From Hansfordia pulvinata (lineage: Eukaryota; Ascomycota; Sordariomycetes; Xylariales): a DNA stretch of 64,000 bases. Within the stretch, counting starts at the first letter, position 1, and each line of letters begins with the position of its first letter. Location: NCBI GenBank assembly GCA_006538405.1, contig BJKQ01000002.1, positions 62,001 through 126,000 on the forward strand, in the 5' to 3' direction. Positions 1 to 11,047 of this stretch are shown here, piece by piece. A model generated the notes under the pieces. The model ran no database searches, was not told the DNA's origin, and saw nothing but the letters and a program-made list of their open reading frames with translations. The position numbers were made by a program, and so were the translations under genes.

Positions 1-441
1 GGACCAGAGCCGGCCTCCGACTGCCGGGCTGGAGACCTCGGGGATGGGCACGACCTAATCTTCCCTAATAAGCCCTCATATCGCTCCAAGTATTTCCCCG
101 AGCACTCGCCTGCTGCATTGATGAGCCTGACGAAGGATGTCAGACACAGGGAGATGATGGACGGAATGGTTCTCGGGAGAGTTTACGAATGCTCGTACGC
201 GTATGCACGCGAACGCCGATGCGTGGATGCTTCTCAGCCCAGTCTCGGCTCCATTTTCCACTCTACGAGTGAGTGCCACTCGCACAAGTTGGGTAGGTAC
301 CTATGTAGGTAGATATCTAGGTACCTTACCTCCTGTGGCATTCATTAGCCGTCGACGGCCCGCCCCTCTGGTCAGTCCTGGCCTGCCCCATCGTTCCCCT
401 CGCCGCACTGGCGCGACTAGAGGATCTACAATCAAAAACAC

Positions 442-455
442 TACTCGTACGAGTA
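442..455. repeat. Perfect GTAC-centred palindrome TACTCGTACGAGTA
   Basis: This is a perfect 14-nt palindrome. With its flanks it forms the 17-mer CTACTCGTACGAGTACT, which recurs exactly at 44831-44847. It is the full form of the half-sites TACTCGTA and TACGAGTA scattered through the intergenic DNA of the window. Function is unknown. Confidence 0.75.
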
Positions 456-3400
456 CTTACTTGGGTGAGTACCAGGTATTGGATGCTCATCCGCACGCAC
501 CAAGGCAGCCCTGCATGTCGCGAATAGGTTCTCTCCGCCTGATAACGAGGCTGTGGGAAGTGACGACTGTGACATGGCGAAATCTGGGCCGGTTTGGCCG
601 ACGGCGTTCAACTGTGGAATCATTTCTTCTTCAACATCGATATAATCCATCAGTTCACCCATACCTACAGAAATACTCTCTAGGTGCCGGCAAGGAGAAC
701 GAAAGGTACCTACCGCCTGAACGTCAATCTGTCAGTTTGTCTAGGGCAAAGAGATGGGCAGCGTCGTTGCGCTCAGGCAAGGCCATCCCGGCAAACCCGG
801 CCAAAGGTGCATCGTGCCCGTGCAGGGATCTGTGTGATACCTTGTCATCTCTCCCTCTGTCTCGCCAGGACACGCCTTGGCGTCATGGTCAAGGCTACGC
901 TGTTTTTCGCGTCTCTGATCGAATGAAGTAGAGTACTAAATGTGCTAGAAGCATCCACTAAAGCCCACGGGTCGAGCCAGGCATTTCGGAGTAAAGCTGT
1001 CATGCGATGACTCGAGCAGCTCGGCTAAGCTCAAGTCGACCTGCAGCGGCGCCCAAGTTGTGCAACCACGCGTTTGTCAACCCTCGACACGTGCACGCTC
1101 GAGGCAACGTGAACAGACATACTTGCGAGTGCCACCCCTGTACGTAGGGGGGCACAAGCCTGGGGCCATTCTGCCTGGGCGACATCCGACATTGACGCGC
1201 TGCGCCGAATGTCAAGTGGAAGCGGCCGCTCGGTCGCTCTTCGTGAGCCGCTGACTTGTTGGAATCCCAGGTTCGACGCCTGGCGAGAGGGTTAATATTT
1301 CGGTTGGCTGAAGTCGAGAGGCCGGCCCGTAGGTCTCAACCCTTGCAGCCCGCCCCTTCGCATACTCGTACCTCGAGTCGACTCGATGCGCCAGTGAGTA
1401 CCGCGCCACTCGAATGAAAACGATACCGAGGCGGGCCTACGGGTCGATGGATAGGTAAGTACGTAAGGTATCCATCTGGGTCAACAGAAGGTCGCCATCA
1501 GTCGTCGGACTCCCAGCTTGTGGTCCTGCTTTCTACAGTATTCTCCCTGGACCCCATCGAGCGCATTACTCCAGTGCACAGGTAGGTAGAATATGCCGTG
1601 TACATTGGATGTACTGCCAAGCCTGCAATTGTCCGCCTAACGCGCAGTTAGGAGAGAGGGGCCAGCCACTCGCAGCAGTGTGCGGGAGACGCAACATGAA
1701 GCAGCCTCGCCTTGTCAAGCACGAGCAGCAGGACACATCCGGCGCGATGGGCGCGTTTCTCCTGTGCCCCGATTCTCGTTCGTCTGAGGAGAAGCCTTTG
1801 GCGGCGATGGCCTCGTAACAGTGGCAGCATGCGTGAACTACGAGTATTGGGCGGCAGGTCAGGGATGGAGTGATGGTCTGGCCACTACCCGCTTCGTGCT
1901 CCTTGAATCCGGGTCGGCTGTGCAGGCGACGGGTGCCAGCCACGCCGTCCAAAGCAGTCGCCGACAATTGACAGGTAGATACTTATAAGGCCATGTTTAT
2001 GCTGTGCAGCGCCAGCTCTTGATCGTTTTGTCTCGATTTGCATGGACAGGCAATGTGTGTTACTCGTACCCATTGCGGCCTTGCTTGATTGGCAATCTCG
2101 CCACCGTCTCCAACTGCACCTATAGTGTGGCCAAATATACCTGGTAAGTAGCCTCAAGAAGACTCGCTTTTTGCGTCGAGGTGTTCGAGCAAAATGGCAT
2201 TGCGAAAATTCCGCCATGCCTGTCTACCGACAGTCGAGGAATCGCGCATTCCGGGCCGGCGCGCACGAGTGCAACCGCAATACCGTGCTGAGGCGGGCAG
2301 CCATCAAGAGGCTTCGAGGCGCTTCTCCCCCGAGACCGCTTCGTTGCGGCGGGCACCGCTGGGCACGGGCACGTGGATCACGATATCCTTCCGCCCACTA
2401 TGCTCGTGGAGCCAGAGTGGAGGGAGCCGCAACACGAAATGCGCATCGCGGGCACTGTCGAGCCACCAGTAAAGGCACCTTGCCTCTTACCTCCTTACGC
2501 CGCCTAATCATGATGGTTGCTCACTAGGTACAGTACATACCGCACATGGCCCCTAGAGGTAAGCAGGCAGGCAAAGCAAGGCGTTCTTGGGTGTTCACAA
2601 CCCCGCATCCTGCCCAAGACCTGTTACGGATCTCCGCCGGCGCGGTGTACGAGTAAAGAGGTGACTGATGAGAGGTGTCTCGAAACGGGCATGCATCGCC
2701 AACAAGGCTGTTTCAGGCGCGTCCTTGGTGGCCGCGGACGGAGTCGTCGTCGTTCTCTGGCCTGCGCCGCAGTTCTAATTATATCATCCACCCTGGGCAG
2801 GGCCTTACGGCCTGCATTCCTTGCCGCCCGAGTTGGAGAAGAAGCGGTCGCCCCCCATTTTTCTCATCTGCCTTAGGGCTCCTTTCGGCAGCGCCTACAT
2901 GTCCGGTAAGCCCCAACGGGACACGAAGCGGCGCTACGAGCCGGCTGCTGTCTGTGGTTTCTGGTCGGTCCATGAGCGAGAGTGCTGGTCTGTCTTCTTG
3001 TAGGGGCGGTATCTCTCATCAGGATTCGTCGTCTGCTGATGCTGCTGTTGTTGTTGTTTTTGCTGCGCAGAGCGTTGATGACTTCGCGCGCAGGCCGGCA
3101 GTGGTGAAAGGGTGCACGGTGGCATCCGAGCCTGATGAGAGCATCACCACGGGGCCGACACCACCCCAGTCATACGCGCCCTCTTAGATGCGCCATCAGT
3201 CCCAGCCCCTGGCCAGCCCGGCTCCATCCAGCATTGGGGTCCAGCCCAAGCAGATTTGTTCGAGGTCCGGCATGTGCTGTGGCGATTGACCACGAGGCCT
3301 GCCTGCCCCTATCTCATGCCCACAGCGCAAGCATGGCAACCGTCCGATGGTGTCGCGCAAGTGCGCCCGTACGCGAGAGGAATGAGTATAGTAAGTTGGT

Positions 3401-5473
3401 GACATCAGCAGATGCCTCAATTGTGGGTGGGCAGCCCTATGGGAAGAGCATGTGGTCGATCAGCCCATCCTACGCCATCTGGTATTTCAGATTACCTCCC
3501 ATGCTAGTCTCGTGGGTGCGTCCACAACCTACCACCTAACTGACAGCATTGCCCAGGTCCCAGGCAGGCCAGGCCTCTTTCCGTCCTGACGGGCACCCCT
3601 TGGGGGCGGGCGAAGGGGCGGGGTTACAAGTCGCTACATTCATATATACTTGAGTCTATCTACCTAACATGTATCTATCCCGAGAGGATCCAAGTGCATT
3701 ACGTACTCCTAGTCAGGCAGGTACGCGTTGGAGGTACGCCAAGAAACCTTGCTTAGGTAGCGTTCCAACATCTTAGAGGTAATGTACCTCCAGACCTGTG
3801 TCCTGTAGAGCACGGGAGGTATCAACTCCCGGCAGGTTTGACACAACGCACGCCTGTGGCGAAGCTTTGGCAGCCATGACCACCCTAACAACGGGGCAGC
3901 GACCCCTACCTGTCCTTAAAAAATACCGTGACATAAGCAGGAGAAGGGGGGGTGGGCGGCAGAAAAAAAAAGCAACTCGGGTTCGAGGGTGACGGAAAAT
4001 GTCCCTCATGCGCGCCTGACGGGCCACGACCGTGGCATCCAATGTCCATCGCGTTCATAGATGTACCCGGACGAGGACCCGGACGCGCTACCGCGCCTCT
4101 AACGCTGCGGTAGTGTCCCAAGCTCGCGGGTTCGACCAGGGAGGGGGATTGCTTGTCGGGTACGATTCGCAAGCCGACTGGGGTCTCCGCTTACATGGCA
4201 TCAGTCTACGAGTGCGAGTCCTTTCACTCGTACTGCGAGTATCTACGGATACTCATTTGTCGACGGCGCATGCAGAGTACATGAAGGGAGGTACTCGTAG
4301 GTTGCCTGACACATAAGTCCCAGGCACCAAGAGGTTCTTAGGTGTGTGCAAAGTATCCGCGTCCGCAGGTACAGGCACAGGGCACTAGCAGGTGCCCGTA
4401 CCTAAGGTACCTGGGCTTTCTCCAGTCCCTTCAGCTCTTCACACATCACCTTACCCAGACGCCATGGATGCCCTTACCCTTGAATCTCACGGAGCACGCC
4501 GCTGCGCTACCCGCACACGCTATTTCGCTCGCTGCCTCCCTCTCTCTACCCCGCGACCTCTTAAGGGCCGCTTGAGTGACAAGACCTGGGCCCAGGGGAT
4601 GATTCGCCTCATTGGATGCCACTCCAGGGCAAAGACCTCTTACAGAAGCCCTGGCTGCTCAGAAACATCTCTGTGGGGCTTTCTGGGGGTGTGTGTTTCT
4701 TGGCTGGTGTCGAGTATTGCACGCATGTTGTGTTGGCGCTCAGCTTTGTGCTGCAGACGTGGATGCGAGCAACGGACTGACAGCGCTCAGTGGCATGGCA
4801 ATGCCTGGCTCTCAACGAGCACAAGTTACGCCCGTCCATCCATGCCCCATCTTCTGCCCAACGTCAACCCCTCACAGCCCAGCCTCGCCCATACCAGGTG
4901 GTTTTTCGGCCGGAGCGCTGAGGCCGGCACAGCGTCTTGGTGTTCCCTGCGCCCCTACACGATGTTTTCCGCGTGGCGTATTCTCCGGGTGCACATGGTG
5001 GGCTCTTCGGTCAGACCTGGCTTCTAACCTAGACCGATCACCACCTATCACCATTCGTTTGCCACATGTATCATCCATATCGCGGCCTTGACTCTGTACT
5101 CGTACTTATACATGACCGTTGACGAAAGCACGTCCGGGATTTGATGGCGGTCTGCCAACCTACGCCCCCGCCCCCCCTTTCCATGGGCAAGCAATTCCCG
5201 CATGGAACCGCGGCGGCGGCGCGTGGGCGGCGCGGCGGCGGTGTCTAGAGCCTCGTACTTTTGTCAGGTCCCGTTTCGTGCACGTGCGGGTAGCCAGCAA
5301 ACAAGGAGGAGAAGAAGAGGAGGGGGAGGAGGAGAACAGCAGGACGGCAGCGCGATTGGCCCAATCGAGGCCCGTGGCGCGTCTTCGACTGCAGCGGCCA
5401 CTCCTTACTCGTGCTCCCTTGTTCTGGCCCAGCCGCCTAGCCACCCAAGTCGCACGCTGGTCGACATACACAC

Positions 5474-5474
<1 letters not shown>

Positions 5475-5530
<56 letters not shown>
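5475..5530. repeat. (AC)n microsatellite
   Basis: About 28 uninterrupted AC dinucleotides, preceded by an imperfect ACATACACACA lead-in. The frames crossing it encode only HT or CV repeats and are not genes. Confidence 0.95.
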
Positions 5531-5532
<2 letters not shown>

Positions 5533-7478
5533 ATAAACACAGGCGCCAGAGGGATCCCGGGCGCCGGTCTTGGGGCTTGACAAGCATGTGAGGGGACACG
5601 ACAAGGGCTGGCGCAGGGACCCTGCACCTGCGCGGCGAATCGCGCAAAACAGGGGAGCGGAGGGCGCTTTGAGGGGACTGGACAGGGGGCAGGCGAAGGG
5701 TCGCGGGTACGAGTGCACAATGCTCCAAGGCGACTTGCCATGCGTTGCGCGCCCAAGACCTCCAGCTGGTCGTTTCCTCTGGAGTTGCCGCAACATGCAC
5801 GATTCCCCTCTGTATGTGATTGTCGCCCAGCCAGTTTCGAGGACCAGAGTAGAAATTGACCGCACCGTCTGCACCTACGATAGGCACATGTAGCGTCACA
5901 AGGTATTAGCAAGTTACTTCGTGGCAGGTAAAGTAAGAGGTATTGCCCACAGAGGTAGTGGAGGTACTGTAATCAGAACCTTCGGTTTCAATGTAGGTAC
6001 CGCTCACGTGCCCACCTTGCTCGGCATTTGCCCACCTTCATGTACACAAGGGCGGGGGTGCCGTCCCCCACGGAACAGCCACGCCGCAGGACAGGCGAAG
6101 AGCGAGTGCGCGCAATACGTGTAGAATAACAAGCAGGTAGAGACGGCAGTTCGTTCAGATCGTGCCAAGTTGTAAGACAGGCAGGCAGTTGATGATCGTT
6201 CCATGATGATCGGCCCGCACGGGATACTCGTAGAAGTACCTACTCGTACACCGAACTACACGTAGACAGATGCCCGTACTTTGATTTGCATGCCAGTGCC
6301 TCGTCGGTTCCGATGCCATCTAGCTTGGCGGGGGTTGGCTCTTGGGTCGCGGGCGGGCTCTTGATGAGAGTCTGGCACCTACCTACCAACTAGCGAGACT
6401 GATGATCATGGGACTAAAAACTACCCAGATGCTGACTTGGTGGCAGCACCTCGTCGTCCATATCTACCTACCTACCCACGCTACCGTCCTGCTTTACATT
6501 GAAGTTTGGACAGGCGCCGCTGGCAGAGGCAAGCCAATTTGATCACAGAAAGCAAACAGGTAGGCCTCTCGGCACGACAGGCCATCTGCTTCTCGTGTCG
6601 AACCCCGGCGAGATGCAAGGGACCCGGCCAGTCACAGCATGGCATTGCGGCCCTGGTCTCCAGCCCCGGCCCATCTTGACCTTATTACTCGTATTATGCC
6701 TTTAGTACCTGGTATTCTGCCGCTGCGCTTGCTACGGGCCACTTGACGGAGCAAAGGCCCGCCCAGGCCCGGTTCGTTCTTCTAAAATACCCCTTCGCCT
6801 CCGGTAGGGTTAACGGGCGCCAGACTAATACTCCGTAAGAGCTGTAATGATGTGCCTGACGACCATGCTCGCAAAAAAAAGGCGGTCGGGCTGTCTCACG
6901 CGGTGCCCCGCTCTGTTGCTGTTGACCGCACGTGCTCGAGCAACATGCCTACCAACCTGCCGACTCCGAAATGGCCTGCCTGTAGGGGAGCGTGGAAGCA
7001 TGGCGCAGCGGGCGTACTCGTAGCCACGACTGACAGCCCGGATGGCAACTCTGATCAAAGGCGAGCGCCCTCCATGGCGGATAGCCCCAAACTCTAAAGT
7101 CATCATGGCGCAGATCATTCCCACTTGACATTGGACGCGTGCCCGGAACTGCATGGCTCTTGATGAGGGGTGGTGGTGTGGGTGTGCGGGTCCGGGACGT
7201 TACGAGCACCCGTGTGTTCTGTGGATGTATTATGCTGCTGTCGGCCAGCCATCCGCCCATCCGTTCCGTCCATCCACCTGCGAGTACGAGTATTCATACG
7301 CTTGCAACGCCCTGCCTCCCGTGCCTGTTTGGTTGTTGGTTTGCTCGGCTTATGGCTGGCGGCTTGTCGCATTCTCGGCCCGGGTCCTTGCGCATGTGGC
7401 CTCGATGGCTGAAGAATTACCCTGTTTTGGGCGACTTGATCCAACCACAGTTGCATCCCAAATAGCACAAGAAAAGAA

Positions 7479-7502
7479 GAGAGAGAGAGAGAGAGAGAGA
7501 GA
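7479..7502. repeat. (GA)n microsatellite
   Basis: About 12 GA units in gene-poor DNA. Confidence 0.9.
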
Positions 7503-7980
7503 ACTTCCCCACGTTCCGCCGGGTCTGTCCTCGGACCTAACCGGGTAGACACTGTCACACAATTGTCTTTGCTCAGCTCGGGCGCGTTCGCGAGATGCTC
7601 CGAGCAGCGGGCGCGGATAGACCCAGACCCGTACACGTGCGTGTCTATCTACACGCGCACAGCCGTGAACTAGCAGGCACACACACGAGGCACGCTTCTT
7701 GAGCCAGTCAGCCAGCCAGATGAACGTGGCCCTGAAAGGTGCGACGCGGACAGATGCGTACATGTAAGGAGTACTCGAGGGAGACACAACCCAGGCCGGC
7801 CACGTTGTCCGCGAGAGCCACCCGAGGCGTCTTGCGATTGTGAAAGCACGCAATCTGTCCCGATATATATCCGTCCGACTCTCAAAGACGCCTCGCCGTC
7901 TTCAGAATGGGATTGCAGTTTCAGAGACAGTATCTAACGTAACTGTGGCCAATGCTACATAAAAAGGTAAGGACACAAAG

Positions 7981-8002
7981 CCCCCCCCCCCCCCCCCCCC
8001 CC
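7981..8002. repeat. C22 homopolymer tract
   Basis: Twenty-two consecutive C residues in intergenic DNA. The true length is doubtful because homopolymer errors appear elsewhere in this sequence. A second, longer C tract lies at 33824-33853. Confidence 0.9.
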
Positions 8003-9109
8003 TCTGCACCTGCTCGACACCGTCCATGCAAGCCTGACGCACGTCGTGCATGTGGCACGCTTGCTTGTGCGGTCCGCAGTACAACAAACACGACATGACG
8101 ATATTGGGTGGCGAGCTGCAGGGCTCGAAACCGAGAAAATAAGAGGAAGAAACGAAAGGGCGAGAAAAGGAGAGGGAGGCAATCTGGTGACGCCTTGGGC
8201 CCTGGGCAGCCCCCCCAACAGGACAGACATACACACACTCACACACACACACCTCTTTTGTCTAAGGAATACTAGAGGGCGCCGCCTCTTTAGCCGCCTC
8301 TCATGGCATGGGAAGACCCTTGTTCCTATCGAGTGCGCCCCTTATCGTCTGTCTATATTGGGCGCCGTGCAGCGGCCCGATGCGACCCATCGAGCCAAAG
8401 TAGTGCACGGAAGCCTTAAGCCCTCGTGGGCTGGTCGTCCTGACTGCCTCCAGCTGGGCGCCTTTCATCTTCTGGGGCGTCTGGTGACTGCGACTCGCTG
8501 CAAACGAACGCCGGCGCTGGGAAGTGAGGAACGGTGTGGCTCACGATCGCGCCAGCCCGTCTGCGAGCTCCTCTGCCCACCTGTCGGAGACCGTTGTGGG
8601 GAGTTGTTCAAGCAAATGGCGACGTCTACTTGTAAGACCAGGATGCTTCAACAGCTGACTCGGCGAGTCGGCAGGGCAACTATGATCCGAGAGCTAAAGG
8701 CTACTCCCCCAGGCCAAATCTAAATCATATATTGTCTATAAGGTATATGGGATATGTAGAATAGGTAGGTAGCCAGTATCTACAGCTTGGGAGTACAGGA
8801 CAACTATGTCAGGGCTTTGGGCATCTAGGCCACCGGGCTGCGCGCTGTCAACATACTCATTCGTGTTCTGGGTAGCGGGATCGAGATACCGTAGCTTAAC
8901 AGATAGCGTTGCGTTTTCTCTCCTCGGTTTACCGCAGCTTTGCTCAGCCTGTACCATACGGACTCGGAGGTCCAAGTCGAAGTGGCACGTGGCTCCCGGC
9001 TGTTCCGCTGCCTAATGCTGAGATTATCTTGGTCATTTAAGCTCGCCCCCGGCCTCGAGATACAGCTGCTTTGTCACGACGTGATCTTCGAAAAACTTCA
9101 GGTTCACAG

Positions 9110-9833
9110 TCATGTACGCCCCATCAGCTTCTTAGCTTCTTCCTCGGTCTGAGCTCTGTGCCCGTCTCGACACCTGCGAGTTTCGAGATCGCAGACCCAG
9201 AAGAACTTGTCTTGGAGCTCGAGCAGGTCGTGGGGTTTGGTAGTGCCGGCACAGGTTTTGCGGCACCACTCGTCTGCATCGGCTATCTCCCGCGGCGCCG
9301 ACTTCTTCGTCGCTCTGCACCGGGGCGACGGCCTGTAGCACAACTCGGGCCTTGTAGCTTCGGCAAGCTTCTTCGAGCGCGGCCGACACTTGCCTTGCTT
9401 CTTGCCGTTTAGAGGGTCAAGGCCGCAGATCCACTCACCCTTCGGCTCGGGGAGGTTGAGGTCGGGATGACCGCAAATCTCATTGCACTGACTGTCGGCG
9501 GCGGCCACCTGCTCCACCGACGAGTCCATGGTCGCGTCGCAAGGCAACTTTCTGGCGATACAAAGCCATTGGTTAGCCGGCCCATGAATGGCCCGGGTCC
9601 ATCTCGAGGTGCGTTGAGCATCCTCAATGCGCTGCTCAGATGACGCAGGCGCCGAGCTAAGGTCAGCCTCCGTTCAAGCCCACAGTCGTGTTTCTTTGGT
9701 CTTGGTGCAGCTCCCTCCGAAGCAACAGCCAGGGTAGAAGGCCAGAACGTACAGGATTGACTTGGCCAGGCAGGTTCAGTGCATGGGTGGCCAGAGCCCA
9801 GCTGGCCATGATGAAACAGGTTGCCGACTTCAT
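9110..9833 (-). CDS. Small secreted cysteine-rich protein with two related Cys modules
   Basis: Proposed complement(join(9110..9547,9753..9833)), about 172 aa. Exon 1 encodes a good signal peptide (MKSATCFIMASWALATHA) and ends at a GTACGT donor. The 205-nt intron has a CTAAC branch site near its 3' end. The donor is phase 0, which fits acceptor AAAG at 9548; the neighbouring CCAG would be out of phase, so the exact junction is uncertain. The mature protein has 11 cysteines. Two segments share the order C-x3-C, a long spacer, then W-x-C-x-L/DL and a final C: about residues 48-83 and 116-151. This suggests an internal duplication. The architecture is that of a secreted effector-like or defence-type protein of an environment-facing fungus; no family is recognised. 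The next gene upstream in sequence, APE4, reads away from it. Exon 2 alone is secure as an open frame; its link to exon 1 is inferred. Confidence 0.6.
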
Positions 9834-11047
9834 TGCGTCTCGAGCGACTCTGCGAAGGGCATCCACGGGGGTTGAACGAAGCCTTCCTGGGTACTAGGTG
9901 GGCAAAGAGCCACGAGGTTGAGCTGCAAGCGCGTGTGATCGAAGAGTTGAAGCCACAGCACAGTCGGGTCCTAGGGCGGGCTTTATAGTCTTTTGCCCTT
10001 GCAGATGAATGCGGGGGCAAGGAAAGAGAAGGCGATGGTTTCGGGGACTCACAGCAGAGGCCGCCCCACGTGGCCGACTGAGAGTGGCCCGGCCGTTGAG
10101 GGCTTGGAACGATGAAGCTCGAGGGGCTTGCTCTCAAAAACAAATACCGAGTTGGGCTCACCGTTGGTCTCCCTCACAAGTTGGGTGCGATGCACGGGTC
10201 GCATACCTGATTGCTGAGGCCAGCAATCGGCTCCGCCAAGGCCCTCGGCCAACGGCTTCGCCCAGGTCAACCCAGCCGCCGCGGCGCGAGACAGGGACCA
10301 CGGAGAGGCCTCACATCGAGAGCCGAGCCGAAAAACTTTAAAGGCCTCAGATTGCAGAAGTGATTGGGACCCACGGCCCAGTGGCGAGTCCAGGGTCGTG
10401 TGGCGAGGCTTTGTGGCCGCTTTCGGGTGTTTGGAGGCTGACTGGAAGGGCCAATGCCGCCTCCCAGAGGCTGAGGAGGGGCTGATGAGGGATATCATCA
10501 ATGTGCAAGCCGGGTTTTCGAGCGCCTCTTCAGCTTGGGAGATCAGAACGAGGGGTGCATGGCGAAGTCAGGAGGGTAGTTGAGACGACAAGGCTTCGGG
10601 ATGATGGCGATTCAGGGTGGAAGCAATTCAAGACTGACTGACGATACACCTCCGTACCTACGGTACCTCTTGAAACTACCTCGAGTACCGTAGAGTAGTA
10701 CCTAGGTAAGTACTCGTAGAGGTGATCAAGGGGGGCTTGCTTATCCGCACCACGTGCTGGAGAGCCAATCCTTACCTTGCAACGTCACAAGGCGGTTCTG
10801 ACAATAGAAAAGGAGGGCAATGGTGTTTTGAGGTGCAGTCCACGCCTCGTACTCGTACCCACCGCTCCGTACCTCGTACACATGATCTCATCCTCATCAG
10901 CGTCGTCGCCGAGCTACCAGTTCCCACTGCCTCCCCACCACACCCACACACCACAAGCCAGCCCGCCTCTCTCAACCCGCGTCGACGACCTCCCACACTG
11001 CCCTGTGCTTGCAAACCTGCCCGAGGCCTTCCACCAAGAAGGCGTAG
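9834..11047. other. Divergent intergenic region between the Cys-rich protein gene and APE4
   Basis: No gene seen. From 10651 to 10722 the two palindrome families are intermingled (CGGTACCT, CCTAGGTAAG, TACTCGTA at 10711), and further GTACTCGTACC-like words occur near 10845-10880, just upstream of APE4. The region must contain the promoters of both flanking genes, but no specific element can be assigned. Confidence 0.55.

Larger units (their letters stand above)
1..9109. other. Gene-poor tract rich in short palindromes
   Basis: No reading frame here has a recognisable domain, a convincing exon chain or protein-like composition; the open frames are short and overlap on both strands as expected in GC-rich non-coding DNA. 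The tract holds many copies of TACTCGTA/TACGAGTA (for example 442-455, 1363, 1849, 2061, 2648, 5096, 6222, 6240, 7015) and of AGGTACCT/TAGG-type words (for example 294-333 and 3720-3790). It also holds microsatellites listed separately. I see no transposase, reverse transcriptase or long terminal repeat. Confidence 0.6.

Noticed and set aside
1237..1291. tRNA-like 3' half with a perfect T arm (CCAGG-TTCGACG-CCTGG)
   Set aside because: The 5' acceptor partner of CGAGAGG is missing upstream and no D arm or anticodon stem can be formed; at most a tRNA relic.
5160..5912. 250-codon minus-strand frame through the (AC)n repeat
   Set aside because: It is open only because the dinucleotide repeat encodes CV repeats; the flanks are unrecognisable.
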